Source: Ruegeria lacuscaerulensis (GTDB lineage: Bacteria > Pseudomonadota > Alphaproteobacteria > Rhodobacterales > Rhodobacteraceae). Taken from it: a stretch of DNA of 64,000 nucleotides. Positions 43,528-53,281 of this stretch are shown here, in pieces. The notes under the pieces were generated by a model. That model was not told where the DNA came from and ran no database searches. It was given only the letters and a program-made list of their open reading frames with translations. A program made the position numbers and the translations under genes. Within the stretch, counting starts at the first letter, position 1. The number at the start of each line of letters is the position of its first letter. The stretch spans positions 1-64,000 of the forward strand of contig NZ_WPZL01000008.1 of assembly GCF_013031245.1 (NCBI RefSeq). Reading direction: 5' to 3'.

Positions 43528-45422
43528 CAGGCAGCCTCGGTTCGGATCAGGGCAGAGAGTTGCGCCTTTGTAAACGGCTTGTGAAGTACCGGCGCAAGTG
43601 TCAGCGCTTTTCGGTGCAACGGATCGGAGTACGGCAGGGATGTCATGAGAATACACGGCAGCGCGGGGTCTAATTTTTCCGCCAGGTCCAACCCGGTCCC
43701 CTGCCCTTCAAGGCGAATGTCGGATAATACAAGTGCAATATCTTCAAGGTTCGAAATCAACGCCAGAGCTTCATCGGACGAGATCGCTTCGATCACGTTA
43801 AAACCCAGATCAACCAGCATTTCACGGAATTGGCCGCGCAGGTCGTCATTGTCTTCGACCAGCAAGACGAGACCTTCCTGTATCGGTGGTGCAGGGCGAT
43901 AAGGCATGCGCAGGACAACTGATGCTCCTGACGGTGTGTTGCGCAAACTCAGATTGCCTCCAGCCAATTTCACCGTGTCGTAAACCATCGGTAATCCCAG
44001 TCCCGATCCTTTGCTGCCCTTGGTGGTGAAGAATGGATTCAGCGCCTTTTCAAGGGCTTCATCAGAAAAGCCAGGGCCTGTATCGGATACCGCGATTTCG
44101 ATCCAGATCGCCCCGATCTTGTGTGCGCTGATCGTGACCTGACCGGACTCACCGCAGGCATCGCGCGCGTTCAGGACAAGATTCAACAATGCATCCTGAA
44201 CCATACCCGGATCCAGCATCAAGGCTTCATCCGGCAAGGTGTTGACCACTGACAAGCCAACACCGCGTGGCAAAGAAGGGGACGCCAAAATCCGCAAATC
44301 TTCCAACATGCCGCGCATGTCGGTTGCTTTGGGCTGAGGCGTCCGGCTGCTGGTCATATCCGCAATCCGATGCAGCAGCTGCCCGCCCCGACGCGCGGTC
44401 TGCTGAGTGGCTGCCACAAGCTCGCGCGCGTCCTCGGGCAAAGGCATTTTTTCAAGCCGTGATTGCATTCCCAGAATGATCGTCAGCAGGTTGGAGAAGT
44501 CATGCGCCAGACCGCTGGTCATTTGTGCTGCCATTTCCCTGCGCCGGGTCTGCTGCAGGGCGACGCGCGCCTGGGTTTCTTCTGTGATATCAACCGACAT
44601 TACGTAAACACCGCCTTCTCCATCCGGGCTGAAGGACACGCGAATACGCCGTGAATCCTGATCTTCGGTGAACTCGAAGACCGACGTTTCCCCGCCATAG
44701 GCCTTTTGCAGGTAAGGTTCGACCCGCGCGAACGCAGCAACGCCCAGGGCTTGCGAGACATGCATGTCCAATATGTCCGACGGGCGGCCCGGCATGACAG
44801 AGCTGAGGCGTCGGTTGGAATAGTCGTAACGCCCCTCCCGGTCCAGATGAGCAATGTGGGCAGGCATCATCTCAGTCGTCATGCGAGTCCGGGCCTCAAT
44901 CTCGGTCAGCTGGCGCTTGGCCTCCTCCAGGGCCGCGTTGGCAGCAGCAAGTTTTCGGTTTGTAGCCGACAGCTCCTCGGCCCGGTCCAGCAGTTGATCA
45001 GAGAGTTCCTCAGACCGAGCCCGTAACAGAGCCTCTGCCTTTTTTGTGTTAGTGATATCGGTGTAGACCGTGACCCAGCCCCCTTTGGGCAATGGTGCAC
45101 CTTCGACTGAAATCACCCGTCCATTGGCCCGCACTCGTTCCATGTAATGAGGTTCAAATGTCAGCGCCTGATTAATTCGCTGGTCAACGATCTCTTCGAC
45201 ATCCGTGACCTCACCATATTCACCGTTTGCAGCAAGATGGCGGATCGTGTCACTGAACAGAGCACCGGGCTGGACCAGTTCGTCCGGAAGATCGAACATG
45301 ACTTGAAAGGGGCGGTTGCTGACCACCAGTCGCAACTGACTATCGTAAATCGACAAGGCCTGACCTATCAAATTCAGGCCCGCTGTTGTCATCGCCTTTA
45401 TCTGCTGTTCGGTAATGTCCAA
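43527..45422 (-). CDS. hybrid sensor histidine kinase with two PAS-type regions and a receiver domain
   Basis: A 631-residue cytoplasmic kinase without membrane segments. Two PAS-like sensor regions (residues about 10-125 and 180-290) are joined by a coiled coil. The phospho-acceptor is in SGLAHDFSNLLTIILG, and the ATPase has the N-box LNLVLNARDA, DTGPGFS and GSGLGLPMVYDTV. A C-terminal receiver (about residues 510-625) has its acceptor aspartate in LVLSDIRLEG. It is co-encoded with the OmpR-type regulator. The signal is not evident; the soluble layout suggests an internal cue such as redox state or a metabolite. Confidence 0.92.
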   Translation of the reverse strand: MDITEQQIKAMTTAGLNLIGQALSIYDSQLRLVVSNRPFQVMFDLPDELVQPGALFSDTIRHLAANGEYGEVTDVEEIVDQRINQALTFEPHYMERVRANGRVISVEGAPLPKGGWVTVYTDITNTKKAEALLRARSEELSDQLLDRAEELSATNRKLAAANAALEEAKRQLTEIEARTRMTTEMMPAHIAHLDREGRYDYSNRRLSSVMPGRPSDILDMHVSQALGVAAFARVEPYLQKAYGGETSVFEFTEDQDSRRIRVSFSPDGEGGVYVMSVDITEETQARVALQQTRRREMAAQMTSGLAHDFSNLLTIILGMQSRLEKMPLPEDARELVAATQQTARRGGQLLHRIADMTSSRTPQPKATDMRGMLEDLRILASPSLPRGVGLSVVNTLPDEALMLDPGMVQDALLNLVLNARDACGESGQVTISAHKIGAIWIEIAVSDTGPGFSDEALEKALNPFFTTKGSKGSGLGLPMVYDTVKLAGGNLSLRNTPSGASVVLRMPYRPAPPIQEGLVLLVEDNDDLRGQFREMLVDLGFNVIEAISSDEALALISNLEDIALVLSDIRLEGQGTGLDLAEKLDPALPCILMTSLPYSDPLHRKALTLAPVLHKPFTKAQLSALIRTEAA

Positions 45423-45518
45423 ATTCGCCCTCCCTGCGACACATGCGTAGCATTGGATCTGTCACAGGTGTAGGGGGCATGGACGCGACACTTTGGGTTC
45501 AGCTACGACGGGATCCAA

Positions 45519-47051
45519 TCAATACCTGGCCTTCGATTTCGGCCCATCCCTTGTAATCGAGTGAAGCGAGAGCGTGTGATCCATATTGCGCATGCGGTGC
45601 CGCAACATCTGTCGCCCAAGACGTGCCAGATCACCCGCATACTCGGGGTCTTCGGCGACGTTTTCCATCTCTCCCTTACCGTCGTAGTCAAACAGGATCG
45701 GCGGCAAGTCCGCAGCAAACTCAACCAATGTAAACCGCTCGTCCCGCAAAATGCTCAGGCACGAGTCGCTGTTGCCCGTCCCCAGCACCTGCTGCCAAAG
45801 CGTTGGGGTTTCCGGTTCTGAAAAATCCAGCTCGCTGAAAGAATAACTGCGCCAATCTTCCGGGATCTGTCCTTGCAGCAGCGGCACCAACGACCGCCCA
45901 TCCATCGAATTCGGGACCGGCTGTCCAACCCAATCCAGAATTGTCGGAGTGATATCAATGGACTCGGTAGGTACGGAAATCGCAGTGCCGGCCTGGGACT
46001 GATTGCCCGGCATCCGGATCATCAATGGCGTGTGATAAGCAGCATCGTACACAGTCATTTTGCCCCAGCTATGACGGTCACCCAACATCTCGCCATGATC
46101 GGCGGTAATCACCAGCAGCGTATCGTCGTATTGGCCGCTGTCTTTAAGGTGCTGAATGACGCGGCCGATATGGTGGTCCACCTCTGTCGCAAGGCCCAGG
46201 TAAACGGCGCGCAGAGTCTGAATATTCTCGAGCGTCGGCTGAACGTCGTCAAAACCCTCTACGAAATCTGCTGCGGTCTGTTTGTCCATGGTTGGGCCAA
46301 AAAACGGGTGCATCGCCCGCTCCTCGGAATCGGCGGGGAAGCCAGCGGGTGCAGACAAGGTGGCCGGATCGTACATCTCATTGTACGGTGCCGGAGCCAC
46401 CAGCGGCGGGTGCGGTCTGATATAGGTCAGATGGGCAAACCAGTTCTTACCGCTGAACGGGGCTATATTGTTCAGGAACGCATCGGTCAGAAAGGCTGTA
46501 TCACTGTCTTCGGCGCGATACATGGCGGGATCGCTCAGGCGGGGCTCACCACCGCTTGGCGAAACCGGCTTATGTACGTCCCAGTAATCGTCAAACGCAT
46601 ACCCTTTTTGCATCAGGTGAGACCGCCAGGGATAGGATTCTTCGAGCCTCATTTCGACCACCTCGTGAAACCCTGCCATCGGATGCTCAAACGACGTCAG
46701 GATGGGATCATTGGGGTCATGCACGCGAGGATCGGCCGAGGTGTCCGTATAGCCGAACAACATCGGAATATAACCAGCCTTGCGCATTTCGGTCGCTATG
46801 TTCGGCGTATCGTGCCGAAGGGGCGCGCCATTGCGTACCGAGCGGTGATTCATCGCATATTGCCCCGTAAGGATTGAAGCCCGCGACGGGCCACACGGGT
46901 TGGTCACCGAAAAATGCCGGTCAAAAGTCACGGCTTCATCCATAAAGGCGCGCAGGTTCGGCAGATCGACATGTGCCGCCAATGCACCGTTCAGGCAATC
47001 GGCTCGCAACTGATCAATTATGATGAACAGGACATTTCCGGCGTGCTGCAT
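45519..47051 (-). CDS. phosphonate monoester hydrolase / sulfatase (alkaline phosphatase superfamily)
   Basis: A 510-residue hydrolase. The N-terminal metal site is LFIIIDQLRAD, the nucleophile segment is NPCGPSRASILTGQY, matching C-x-P-S-R where the cysteine is converted to formylglycine, and the C-terminal metal motif is VITADHGEMLGDRHSWGK. Segments such as YIRPHPPLVAPAPYNEMY recall Rhizobium phosphonate monoester hydrolase, so hydrolysis of phosphonate or phosphate diesters, with promiscuous sulfatase activity, is more likely than a pure arylsulfatase. No signal peptide is seen, suggesting a cytoplasmic enzyme. It would need a formylglycine-generating enzyme encoded elsewhere. Confidence 0.85.
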   Translation of the reverse strand: MQHAGNVLFIIIDQLRADCLNGALAAHVDLPNLRAFMDEAVTFDRHFSVTNPCGPSRASILTGQYAMNHRSVRNGAPLRHDTPNIATEMRKAGYIPMLFGYTDTSADPRVHDPNDPILTSFEHPMAGFHEVVEMRLEESYPWRSHLMQKGYAFDDYWDVHKPVSPSGGEPRLSDPAMYRAEDSDTAFLTDAFLNNIAPFSGKNWFAHLTYIRPHPPLVAPAPYNEMYDPATLSAPAGFPADSEERAMHPFFGPTMDKQTAADFVEGFDDVQPTLENIQTLRAVYLGLATEVDHHIGRVIQHLKDSGQYDDTLLVITADHGEMLGDRHSWGKMTVYDAAYHTPLMIRMPGNQSQAGTAISVPTESIDITPTILDWVGQPVPNSMDGRSLVPLLQGQIPEDWRSYSFSELDFSEPETPTLWQQVLGTGNSDSCLSILRDERFTLVEFAADLPPILFDYDGKGEMENVAEDPEYAGDLARLGRQMLRHRMRNMDHTLSLHSITRDGPKSKARY

Positions 47052-47349
47052 TTCACTTCCCCTGATTCCACAGCTGTGGTTACAGAGCGGACTGTGTCTT
47101 GGTTCGATAACTCCGGCAACCGGTTTGTAACAGCGAAGTCTTTTAATGGTTGTGGCGATAGGAGAGGGGTTAAACAGGACCAGAATTATGATCGTCCTTG
47201 GCGGCCAAACGATAGGCCGTCGCTGCCCTCAGAACGAGTGCGGATGGTGCATCCTTAAACTGTAACACCGACGCAATTACACAGCGCCAAATACCGTGTG
47301 GCGGCAAAAACTCGTTGCAGCTCAATGCAGTTTCACATCACATACGCCC

Positions 47350-48474
47350 ATGACGCAGCCAATGATACAATCGGAACAAGATGCCAACGGCGTTTGCCTG
47401 CGGGTTTCGGGTAAGCTGCTGACTCAGTCTCTGGACACCGTTGAAAAGGCCTTTGCCTCGTTTCAGCCGGACCGCGGTGACGTTACCGTAGATCTGACAG
47501 GCGTTGAGGCATTGGATACTGGAGGGGCCTGGCTGATCGCGGATTTGGCCAGGCGTGTCAGGTCAGGAGGCGCAAAAGTACAGTTTGAGGGCCTTAGCCC
47601 CGCTCATTACGCCCTGCTCGACACTGTGGCAGAAAACATCCCGGACAAACCCGGGGTGGAAGCCGAGCGTCCCGGCTTTGTCGACTGGGTCGCCAGCGTT
47701 GGTGCGCGCACGGCCGGGGCGTGGAAGGACACTCTGTCGTTACTCGGGTTTCTGGGCTTGACGCTACATCGTCTGGTTCGCACCATCCTAATGCCTTGGC
47801 GCCTGCGCCGCGCGGCGCTGGTGTCGCAGATGGAAGAAACCGGGTTCAAGGCCATTCCGATCGTCGCCCTGATGGGGTTTCTGATCGGCGTCGTGCTGGC
47901 CTTTCAGGGCGCCACCCAGCTGAAACAGTTCGGAGCCGAGATTTTTGTCGTAGAACTGATCTCGATCTCGGTTCTGCGTGAACTGGGCATTCTTCTGACG
48001 GCCATCATCGTTGCCGGCCGGTCGGGGTCGGCCTTCACCGCGTCAATCGGTTCGATGAAGGTGCAGGAAGAAATCGACGCCATGCGCACACTGGGTCTGG
48101 ATCCTATCGAGGTGCTGGTCATCCCGCGCGTCGTGGCCTTGCTTATTATGCTGCCGATCCTCGGCTTCATTGCCGACATAGCCGCCCTGATCGGCGGCGG
48201 GTTGATGAGCTGGATCGACCTGGGCGTCAGCCCCGGCATGTTCGCGACCCGGTTGAAGGAAAACACGGGCATCTGGCAATTTGCCATCGGAATGATCAAG
48301 GCGCCCTTCTTTGCACTGGTAATTGGCGTTATCGCCTGCTGGCAGGCAATGCAGGTCAAGGGCTCGGCCCAGAGTGTTGGCCAAAGAACTACGGCATCAG
48401 TGGTGCAGTCCATCTTTTTGGTTATCGCCTTGGACGCACTGTTTTCGATCTTCTTTTCTGAGTTGGGAATCTGA
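47350..48474 (+). CDS. MlaE-family lipid ABC transporter permease with N-terminal STAS domain
   Basis: A 374-residue protein. Residues about 1-95 form a STAS domain (VTVDLTGVEALDTGGAWLIA), which in the E. coli Mla system is the separate protein MlaB. Residues about 120-374 are the MlaE permease, with IGVVLAFQGATQLKQFGAEI and the conserved loop SMKVQEEIDAMRTLGLDPIE. The start at 47350 is the first ATG that gives a clean STAS fold. It heads the operon permease-ATPase-MCE-lipoprotein, which moves phospholipids between the membranes. The 298-base interval before it shows no other gene. Confidence 0.92.
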   Translation: MTQPMIQSEQDANGVCLRVSGKLLTQSLDTVEKAFASFQPDRGDVTVDLTGVEALDTGGAWLIADLARRVRSGGAKVQFEGLSPAHYALLDTVAENIPDKPGVEAERPGFVDWVASVGARTAGAWKDTLSLLGFLGLTLHRLVRTILMPWRLRRAALVSQMEETGFKAIPIVALMGFLIGVVLAFQGATQLKQFGAEIFVVELISISVLRELGILLTAIIVAGRSGSAFTASIGSMKVQEEIDAMRTLGLDPIEVLVIPRVVALLIMLPILGFIADIAALIGGGLMSWIDLGVSPGMFATRLKENTGIWQFAIGMIKAPFFALVIGVIACWQAMQVKGSAQSVGQRTTASVVQSIFLVIALDALFSIFFSELGI

Positions 48475-48475
48475 C

Positions 48476-49282
48476 GTGGACGGGGCACAGTTAGAACAAA
48501 CGTCCAAATCCGATACGCAGCGCGAGGCTGTTATCCGCGTTCGCAACCTGACCAATCAGTTCGGTCCGCAGGTCGTGCACCAGAACCTTAATCTGGATGT
48601 CTGGCGCGGTGAGGTGCTGGGGATCGTCGGCGGGTCGGGCACGGGCAAATCGGTCTTGCTGCGCACAATCGTTGGGCTGAACAAACCTGCGGCCGGCAGT
48701 ATCGAAGTATTGGGGGTCGATGTGCTGAACGGCCCCGAAGACGAGCGCCGCCGCATCGAAAGGCACTGGGGCGTAGCGTTTCAGGACGGCGCTCTGTTTT
48801 CCTCGCTGACCGTTCTGCAAAACGTAATGGCGCCATTGCGCGAGCATACAGGCCTTAGTGAAAGCCTGATGCAAGCACTTGGCAGCCTGAAGATCAGCCT
48901 GGTTGGATTACCGCAACTGAGCTGTGGCAAGTTCCCGGCCGAGCTGTCGGGCGGGATGCGCAAACGCGCGGCTTTGGCTCGCGCATTGGCATTGGACCCT
49001 GAGATCGTGTTTCTGGACGAACCCACCGCGGGTTTAGACCCGATCGGGGCAGCCGCATATGACGAACTGATCGGTGAATTGCAGCATGCTCTGGGTTTGA
49101 CGGTGTTTATGGTCACGCATGATCTGGACAGCCTGTACGCCATTTGTGACCGGGTCGCAGTGCTTGCAGAAAAACGCGTGCTGGTTGAAGGCCCGATTGA
49201 AGAAATGACGAAAGTCGATCATCCTTGGGTGCAGGAATATTTCACCGGCCCCCGGGCGCGCGCGGCGCAAGAGAAGGGGTAG
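48476..49282 (+). CDS. MlaF-family lipid ABC transporter ATPase
   Basis: A 268-residue ATPase. Walker A is VGGSGTGKSVLLRTIVG, the signature is ELSGGMRKRAALARAL, and Walker B is EIVFLDEPTAGLDP. The GTG at 48476, one base after the permease stop, is the best start; a longer frame would lie inside the permease gene. It powers lipid movement by the MlaE-type permease. Confidence 0.92.
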   Translation: MDGAQLEQTSKSDTQREAVIRVRNLTNQFGPQVVHQNLNLDVWRGEVLGIVGGSGTGKSVLLRTIVGLNKPAAGSIEVLGVDVLNGPEDERRRIERHWGVAFQDGALFSSLTVLQNVMAPLREHTGLSESLMQALGSLKISLVGLPQLSCGKFPAELSGGMRKRAALARALALDPEIVFLDEPTAGLDPIGAAAYDELIGELQHALGLTVFMVTHDLDSLYAICDRVAVLAEKRVLVEGPIEEMTKVDHPWVQEYFTGPRARAAQEKG

Positions 49283-49296
49283 GACAGGTAAAGGCT

Positions 49297-50613
49297 ATGG
49301 AAACGCGAGCGAACTATATCCTGATCGGCGCATTCACCCTTGCGGGTATCCTTGGCGCCTTTGGCTTTTTTCTCTGGCTTGCGAAGTTTGAGGTCTCGCG
49401 GCAATACGCTTATTACGACGTTCTTTTCGACAATGTTTCCGGTCTGTCTGCCGCGGGCGGCGTCAGCTATAACGGCCTGCCAGTCGGGCAGGTTATTTCG
49501 TTGAATCTGGATGACGACGATCCATCCAAAGTACGGGTGAAGTTGGAAGTAGATGCGGATATCCCGGTAACCGAGGATACAATTGCGCAGTTGCAATCCC
49601 TTGGTGTGACCGGAGTCAGCTATGTGGAACTGTCCGGGGGTTCTGTCAGTGGCAAAAGGCTGCCGGAAAACAGCGTGATCAAAAGCAAACGCAGTGCCAT
49701 TCAATCGCTGTTTGAAGGCGCACCGAAAGTGTTGGACGAGGCCGTTAACCTGCTGGAGAACCTCAATGCGGTTGTCGACGACAAGAATCGCAAATCGGTC
49801 AGCGACATTCTGGACAATCTCGCCTCAGCTTCCGGTAAGCTGGAAAAAACCCTGTCTGATTTTGAGAACCTGTCAACGGATCTGGGCGGTGCGGCCAAGA
49901 AACTCGGCGACTTTACAGATCGACTGGACCAGTTGGCGGATACTGCCGAGACGACTCTGACAACGGGAACGGACACGCTGAATAGTGTGAAAACCGCTTC
50001 GGAATCCGCGACCGCCGCATTGGATAGTGCCAAGGGAACAATTGAAACAGCCGATCGTGTGATTCAGGAAGACGTCAAACCCTTCATCGATCGGGCGTCG
50101 GCTCTGGCTGAGCGCCTGTCCCGATTGTCAGACGAGGGCAGCGTCGCATTGGCAACGGTCACCGAGACCTTTTTGAACGCAAATAAAACGCTTGGGTCGA
50201 TCACCGGTGCGATGGAAACCGCAAAGAGCACGCTGACATCCGCAGAACGTGCCTTTGACTCGGCCAATAAGGTCATCAACGAGGACATCGGCACAGTGAT
50301 GGATGACGTGCGCAATGCGGCAAATGAGGTCGCGGCCACAGTTAAGAACGTCACCCAAAGGCTGGATGACATCTCGGCCGATATTCTAAGCGCTTCAAAG
50401 TCCGCCTCGGAACTATTGGGCACCATCGACGGCATCGTGCAGCAAAACCGACGCCAGCTGTCCGATTTCATGCGCGTTGGCCTGTCGCAATTCACACGCT
50501 TCATCGAAGAGTCGCAACGACTGGTCATCAGCCTGGATCGTCTGGTGGACAAGGTCGAACGTGATCCCGCGCGCTTCTTACTGGGAACCCAAGCATCGGA
50601 GTTTCGCCAATGA
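49297..50613 (+). CDS. MCE (MlaD-like) periplasmic lipid-binding protein
   Basis: A 438-residue protein anchored by one N-terminal helix (NYILIGAFTLAGILGAFGFF). The single MCE domain covers residues about 40-120 (NVSGLSAAGGVSYNGLPVGQ, then SLGVTGVSYVELSGG). A long region (about 140-420) is rich in heptad-like alanine, leucine and threonine and probably forms a helical tube or coiled coil reaching towards the outer membrane, more like PqiB or LetB-type extensions than the short E. coli MlaD. It lies 14 bases after the ATPase gene. Confidence 0.9.
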   Translation: METRANYILIGAFTLAGILGAFGFFLWLAKFEVSRQYAYYDVLFDNVSGLSAAGGVSYNGLPVGQVISLNLDDDDPSKVRVKLEVDADIPVTEDTIAQLQSLGVTGVSYVELSGGSVSGKRLPENSVIKSKRSAIQSLFEGAPKVLDEAVNLLENLNAVVDDKNRKSVSDILDNLASASGKLEKTLSDFENLSTDLGGAAKKLGDFTDRLDQLADTAETTLTTGTDTLNSVKTASESATAALDSAKGTIETADRVIQEDVKPFIDRASALAERLSRLSDEGSVALATVTETFLNANKTLGSITGAMETAKSTLTSAERAFDSANKVINEDIGTVMDDVRNAANEVAATVKNVTQRLDDISADILSASKSASELLGTIDGIVQQNRRQLSDFMRVGLSQFTRFIEESQRLVISLDRLVDKVERDPARFLLGTQASEFRQ

Positions 50614-51260
50614 TTAGGCTTTTTCTTGTGGTTCTTGCGCTGGTGTCGCTGGGGGGCTGCACGGGTCTGGGAACGCTCCGGCAAGCGTCGAAGCCCAATG
50701 ATCTGTATCTTTTGACGCCGAAAAGTACTTTTTCCTCGTCTCTACCGCGCATTCAAAAGCAGATTGTCGTGCAGGAACCGACGGCCACTGCGGCCGTCAA
50801 TACCGACCAGATTGCGATTCAGCCGACACCGCTTCAGGTCCAGTATTTGCCGCGGGCCAGATGGGTTGACCGGGCGCCGCTAATTGTTCAGGCGCTGTTG
50901 GTCGAAAGTTTTGAGAACAGCGGCAAAGTTGCCGCTGTTGGCCGATCCACTGTCGGGCTGCGCGCCGATTACGTTATCGTCCCTGACTTGCGAGAGTTTC
51001 AAGGCCTTGTCGTTAGCGATGTTGAGGACACCAAAACCGTGCGCGTTGAAGTCCGCATGAACATCAAGATCATCGACGAGTTTGAAGACAAGATCATCGC
51101 CTCTGACTCATTCCGGGAATTCGTCGTCGCAGCCAGCGACCAGACACCTGATCTTGTCAATGCTTTTGATGTGGCTCTGGGCAAAACCATGCGGGATGCT
51201 GTGGAATGGAGCGTGCGCAAAATCAATACCCACGCCGCCAATAATCCCAGACAGTTTTGA
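50610..51260 (+). CDS. ABC-type transport auxiliary lipoprotein (PqiC/YmbA-like)
   Basis: A 216-residue lipoprotein with signal MIRLFLVVLALVSLGGCTGL and lipobox LGGC. The core has YLPRARWVDRAPLIVQALLV and VPDLREFQG, typical of the auxiliary lipoprotein family linked to MCE systems. It likely sits in the outer membrane and completes the lipid bridge. It overlaps the MCE gene by four bases. Confidence 0.88.
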   Translation: MIRLFLVVLALVSLGGCTGLGTLRQASKPNDLYLLTPKSTFSSSLPRIQKQIVVQEPTATAAVNTDQIAIQPTPLQVQYLPRARWVDRAPLIVQALLVESFENSGKVAAVGRSTVGLRADYVIVPDLREFQGLVVSDVEDTKTVRVEVRMNIKIIDEFEDKIIASDSFREFVVAASDQTPDLVNAFDVALGKTMRDAVEWSVRKINTHAANNPRQF

Positions 51261-51296
51261 AAGGAAAGCGGGCGCAGCCGGATAGCCGGGCCCGCT
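51260..51296 (-). terminator. probable terminator between convergent lipoprotein and VWA genes
   Basis: AGCGGGC (51267-51273) pairs with GCCCGCT (51290-51296), with an inner CCGG-ATAG-CCGG stem. On the minus strand the hairpin is followed by TTCCTT, an imperfect U tract. It would stop transcription from the VWA/sigma factor operon, which ends at 51305. Confidence 0.5.
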
Positions 51297-51304
51297 GGTC
51301 AAGC

Positions 51305-53281
51305 CTATTGGACCAGAGTCTCGGCGAGACGCATCAATGTGACCGCTTCCGCGCGGTATCCGAAAGGGTCAGTGCCTTTCGATGAATTGGCAAGCTCGAT
51401 CGCGTCCTCATAGGACCAAGATCCCAGATATTCACCACCGCGCAGCAATTGCCCAAAGCCGGCGATAGAGTATGAAAAACGCACATCGTCCGAAGCAACA
51501 CCTTGCCCCGGTAGGATTGGCTCTTCAATCAACTGACTTTCAGTCGCACCGGGCGTTTTGAAACGCAGTTTGAAATACCCAATTTCTTCCGATCCTTCGG
51601 ACGCCAGCTGCTCGGTATAGCGCAACGGGCCGTTTCGGATTGCATCGGATCCAACGGGCGTGACTTCGTATATTGCCGTCACGGTATGACCTGCGCCGAT
51701 GTCACCAGCATCCACCTTGTCATTCGAGAAATCTTCTCTCCGCAACGCGCGGGTTTCATATCCGATCAGACGATATTCGGCAATTTGAACCGGATTGAAC
51801 TCAACCTGGATCTTCACGTCATTAGCAATCGGGAACAGCGCTCCGGTCAGTTGATCGACCAGAACTTTGCGTGCCTCGCCCAGCGTATCGATATAGGACG
51901 CCTGCCCGTTCCCGTTCTGCGCCAGTGCCTGCATGGTTGCGTCATCGAGATTGCCCCGGCCAAAGCCCAGAACACTTAGGAAGGTGCCACTGTCGCGTTT
52001 GCGGGCAATGAAGTCCTTCAGAGTATCAGGATCGGAGAGACCGACATTGAAATCCCCATCCGTGGCCAGGATCACGCGCGTCACTTCGCCGTCCTCAGCC
52101 ATGCTATCGGCCACCTGATAGGCCTGCTGCAATCCCGCCTGCCCGGCGGTCGATCCGCCCGCCTCCAATTGGTCCAGGGCGGTCAGGATCTTGTTTCGAT
52201 CTGAGGCCGCCGTAGGTTCCAGCACCTGTCCGGCGCTGCCTGCATAAGTGACAATTGAAACCTGATCCTCGGGCCGCAACTCGGACAGTAAGAGACGGAA
52301 GGATTGTTTCAGCAGCGGCAGCTTATTCACATCCTGCATGGACCCCGACGTGTCGATCAGAAAGACGAGGTTCAGCGGCGGGCGATCCTCGATCTGCGGC
52401 AGTGCGCCCTGAATACCGATATGGACAAGCTGTGTGTCTTCGTTCCACGGCGTCGGCGTTACGGTGATCGTGGGACGGAACGGCGCGCCCTCTTCGGGCG
52501 TGGGATAGGAATAAGGGAAATAGTTCACCATCTCTTCGACCCGCACCGCATCTTTCGGCGGCAACCGACCGCGCATCAGTGAGGATCGGATTACTGAGTA
52601 CGAGGCCGTGTCTACGTCAATTGAAAAAGTCGACACCGGGTCTTCGATTGTGACTTTCAGAGGATTGGTGTCGGCGTTGGCAAAGGCTTCAGTGTCCGCC
52701 TCTGGGGCTATTCTCAAATCGCGCGGAACCGGAGCTGGTGCTATCGAAGGGGCTACCTCATACAAAGTTCCGCCTGCAATTCCGGATTCCAGTGTCGCGC
52801 CCAAACCACTGGTTCGTTGTTTGCTCGTCTCACGTTCTCGGGCTGGCGATTGCGGCGCAGTGGAAATGGCGTCTGCAAACTGCTCTTGCGGTTCCGGAGT
52901 AGCGGCCTCCGGCAAAGCGGTCACTGTTTCTTCCTGGTTTAAGTCGTGTTCAGTGTCTATCAGTTGGCTTTCGGTTCGGCCCGTCGGATTGACAATGTAA
53001 TCCCGCGTCTGCGGCAAGATCACGACGAGCGCCACGGCGGCAATTGCGGTTGTCGCGGTCAGGGCACCGCGGTGCGAGAGGGCATTCAACATGGATTTCG
53101 CTCCTTCTGTCAGGCGGGCCTTCAGGCCTCGCTTGTCAGTCAGACGAATCGCAGAGCCCGATCCTTGGGCGCGCACGAAAATTTTCTGCGACTGTTCCAG
53201 ATTTTCGGCCCTCCGCTGCGCATCGGGTGTCGGCGTCGCGGCGTCCATCAGCGTCTTCAGCTTTTCAAGATCGTCTGTCAT
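51305..53281 (-). CDS. membrane-anchored von Willebrand factor A domain protein (YfbK-like), sigma-factor partner
   Basis: A 658-residue protein. A cytoplasmic N-terminus of about 90 residues precedes one membrane helix (ATTAIAAVALVVILPQ, near residue 100). A proline- and threonine-rich linker follows, then a VWA domain (about residues 280-460) with the metal-ion site DTSGSM and ATDGDFNVG. A C-terminal DUF3520-type region covers about 480-650. It is translated from an ATGA overlap with an ECF sigma factor, which suggests that its cytoplasmic part holds the sigma factor as an anti-sigma factor. No zinc anti-sigma motif (H-x3-C-x2-C) is visible, so this is inference. Confidence 0.85.
   Translation of the reverse strand: MTDDLEKLKTLMDAATPTPDAQRRAENLEQSQKIFVRAQGSGSAIRLTDKRGLKARLTEGAKSMLNALSHRGALTATTAIAAVALVVILPQTRDYIVNPTGRTESQLIDTEHDLNQEETVTALPEAATPEPQEQFADAISTAPQSPARERETSKQRTSGLGATLESGIAGGTLYEVAPSIAPAPVPRDLRIAPEADTEAFANADTNPLKVTIEDPVSTFSIDVDTASYSVIRSSLMRGRLPPKDAVRVEEMVNYFPYSYPTPEEGAPFRPTITVTPTPWNEDTQLVHIGIQGALPQIEDRPPLNLVFLIDTSGSMQDVNKLPLLKQSFRLLLSELRPEDQVSIVTYAGSAGQVLEPTAASDRNKILTALDQLEAGGSTAGQAGLQQAYQVADSMAEDGEVTRVILATDGDFNVGLSDPDTLKDFIARKRDSGTFLSVLGFGRGNLDDATMQALAQNGNGQASYIDTLGEARKVLVDQLTGALFPIANDVKIQVEFNPVQIAEYRLIGYETRALRREDFSNDKVDAGDIGAGHTVTAIYEVTPVGSDAIRNGPLRYTEQLASEGSEEIGYFKLRFKTPGATESQLIEEPILPGQGVASDDVRFSYSIAGFGQLLRGGEYLGSWSYEDAIELANSSKGTDPFGYRAEAVTLMRLAETLVQ

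Noticed and set aside
45873..46877. 334-codon open frame on the plus strand
   Set aside because: It lies fully opposite the phosphonate hydrolase gene, has no motifs, and its composition follows from the codon bias of the real gene.
47052..47349. Possible small RNA or tRNA in the 298-base interval
   Set aside because: Short GC-rich inverted pieces are present, but no cloverleaf, no terminator and no promoter pair could be recognised.
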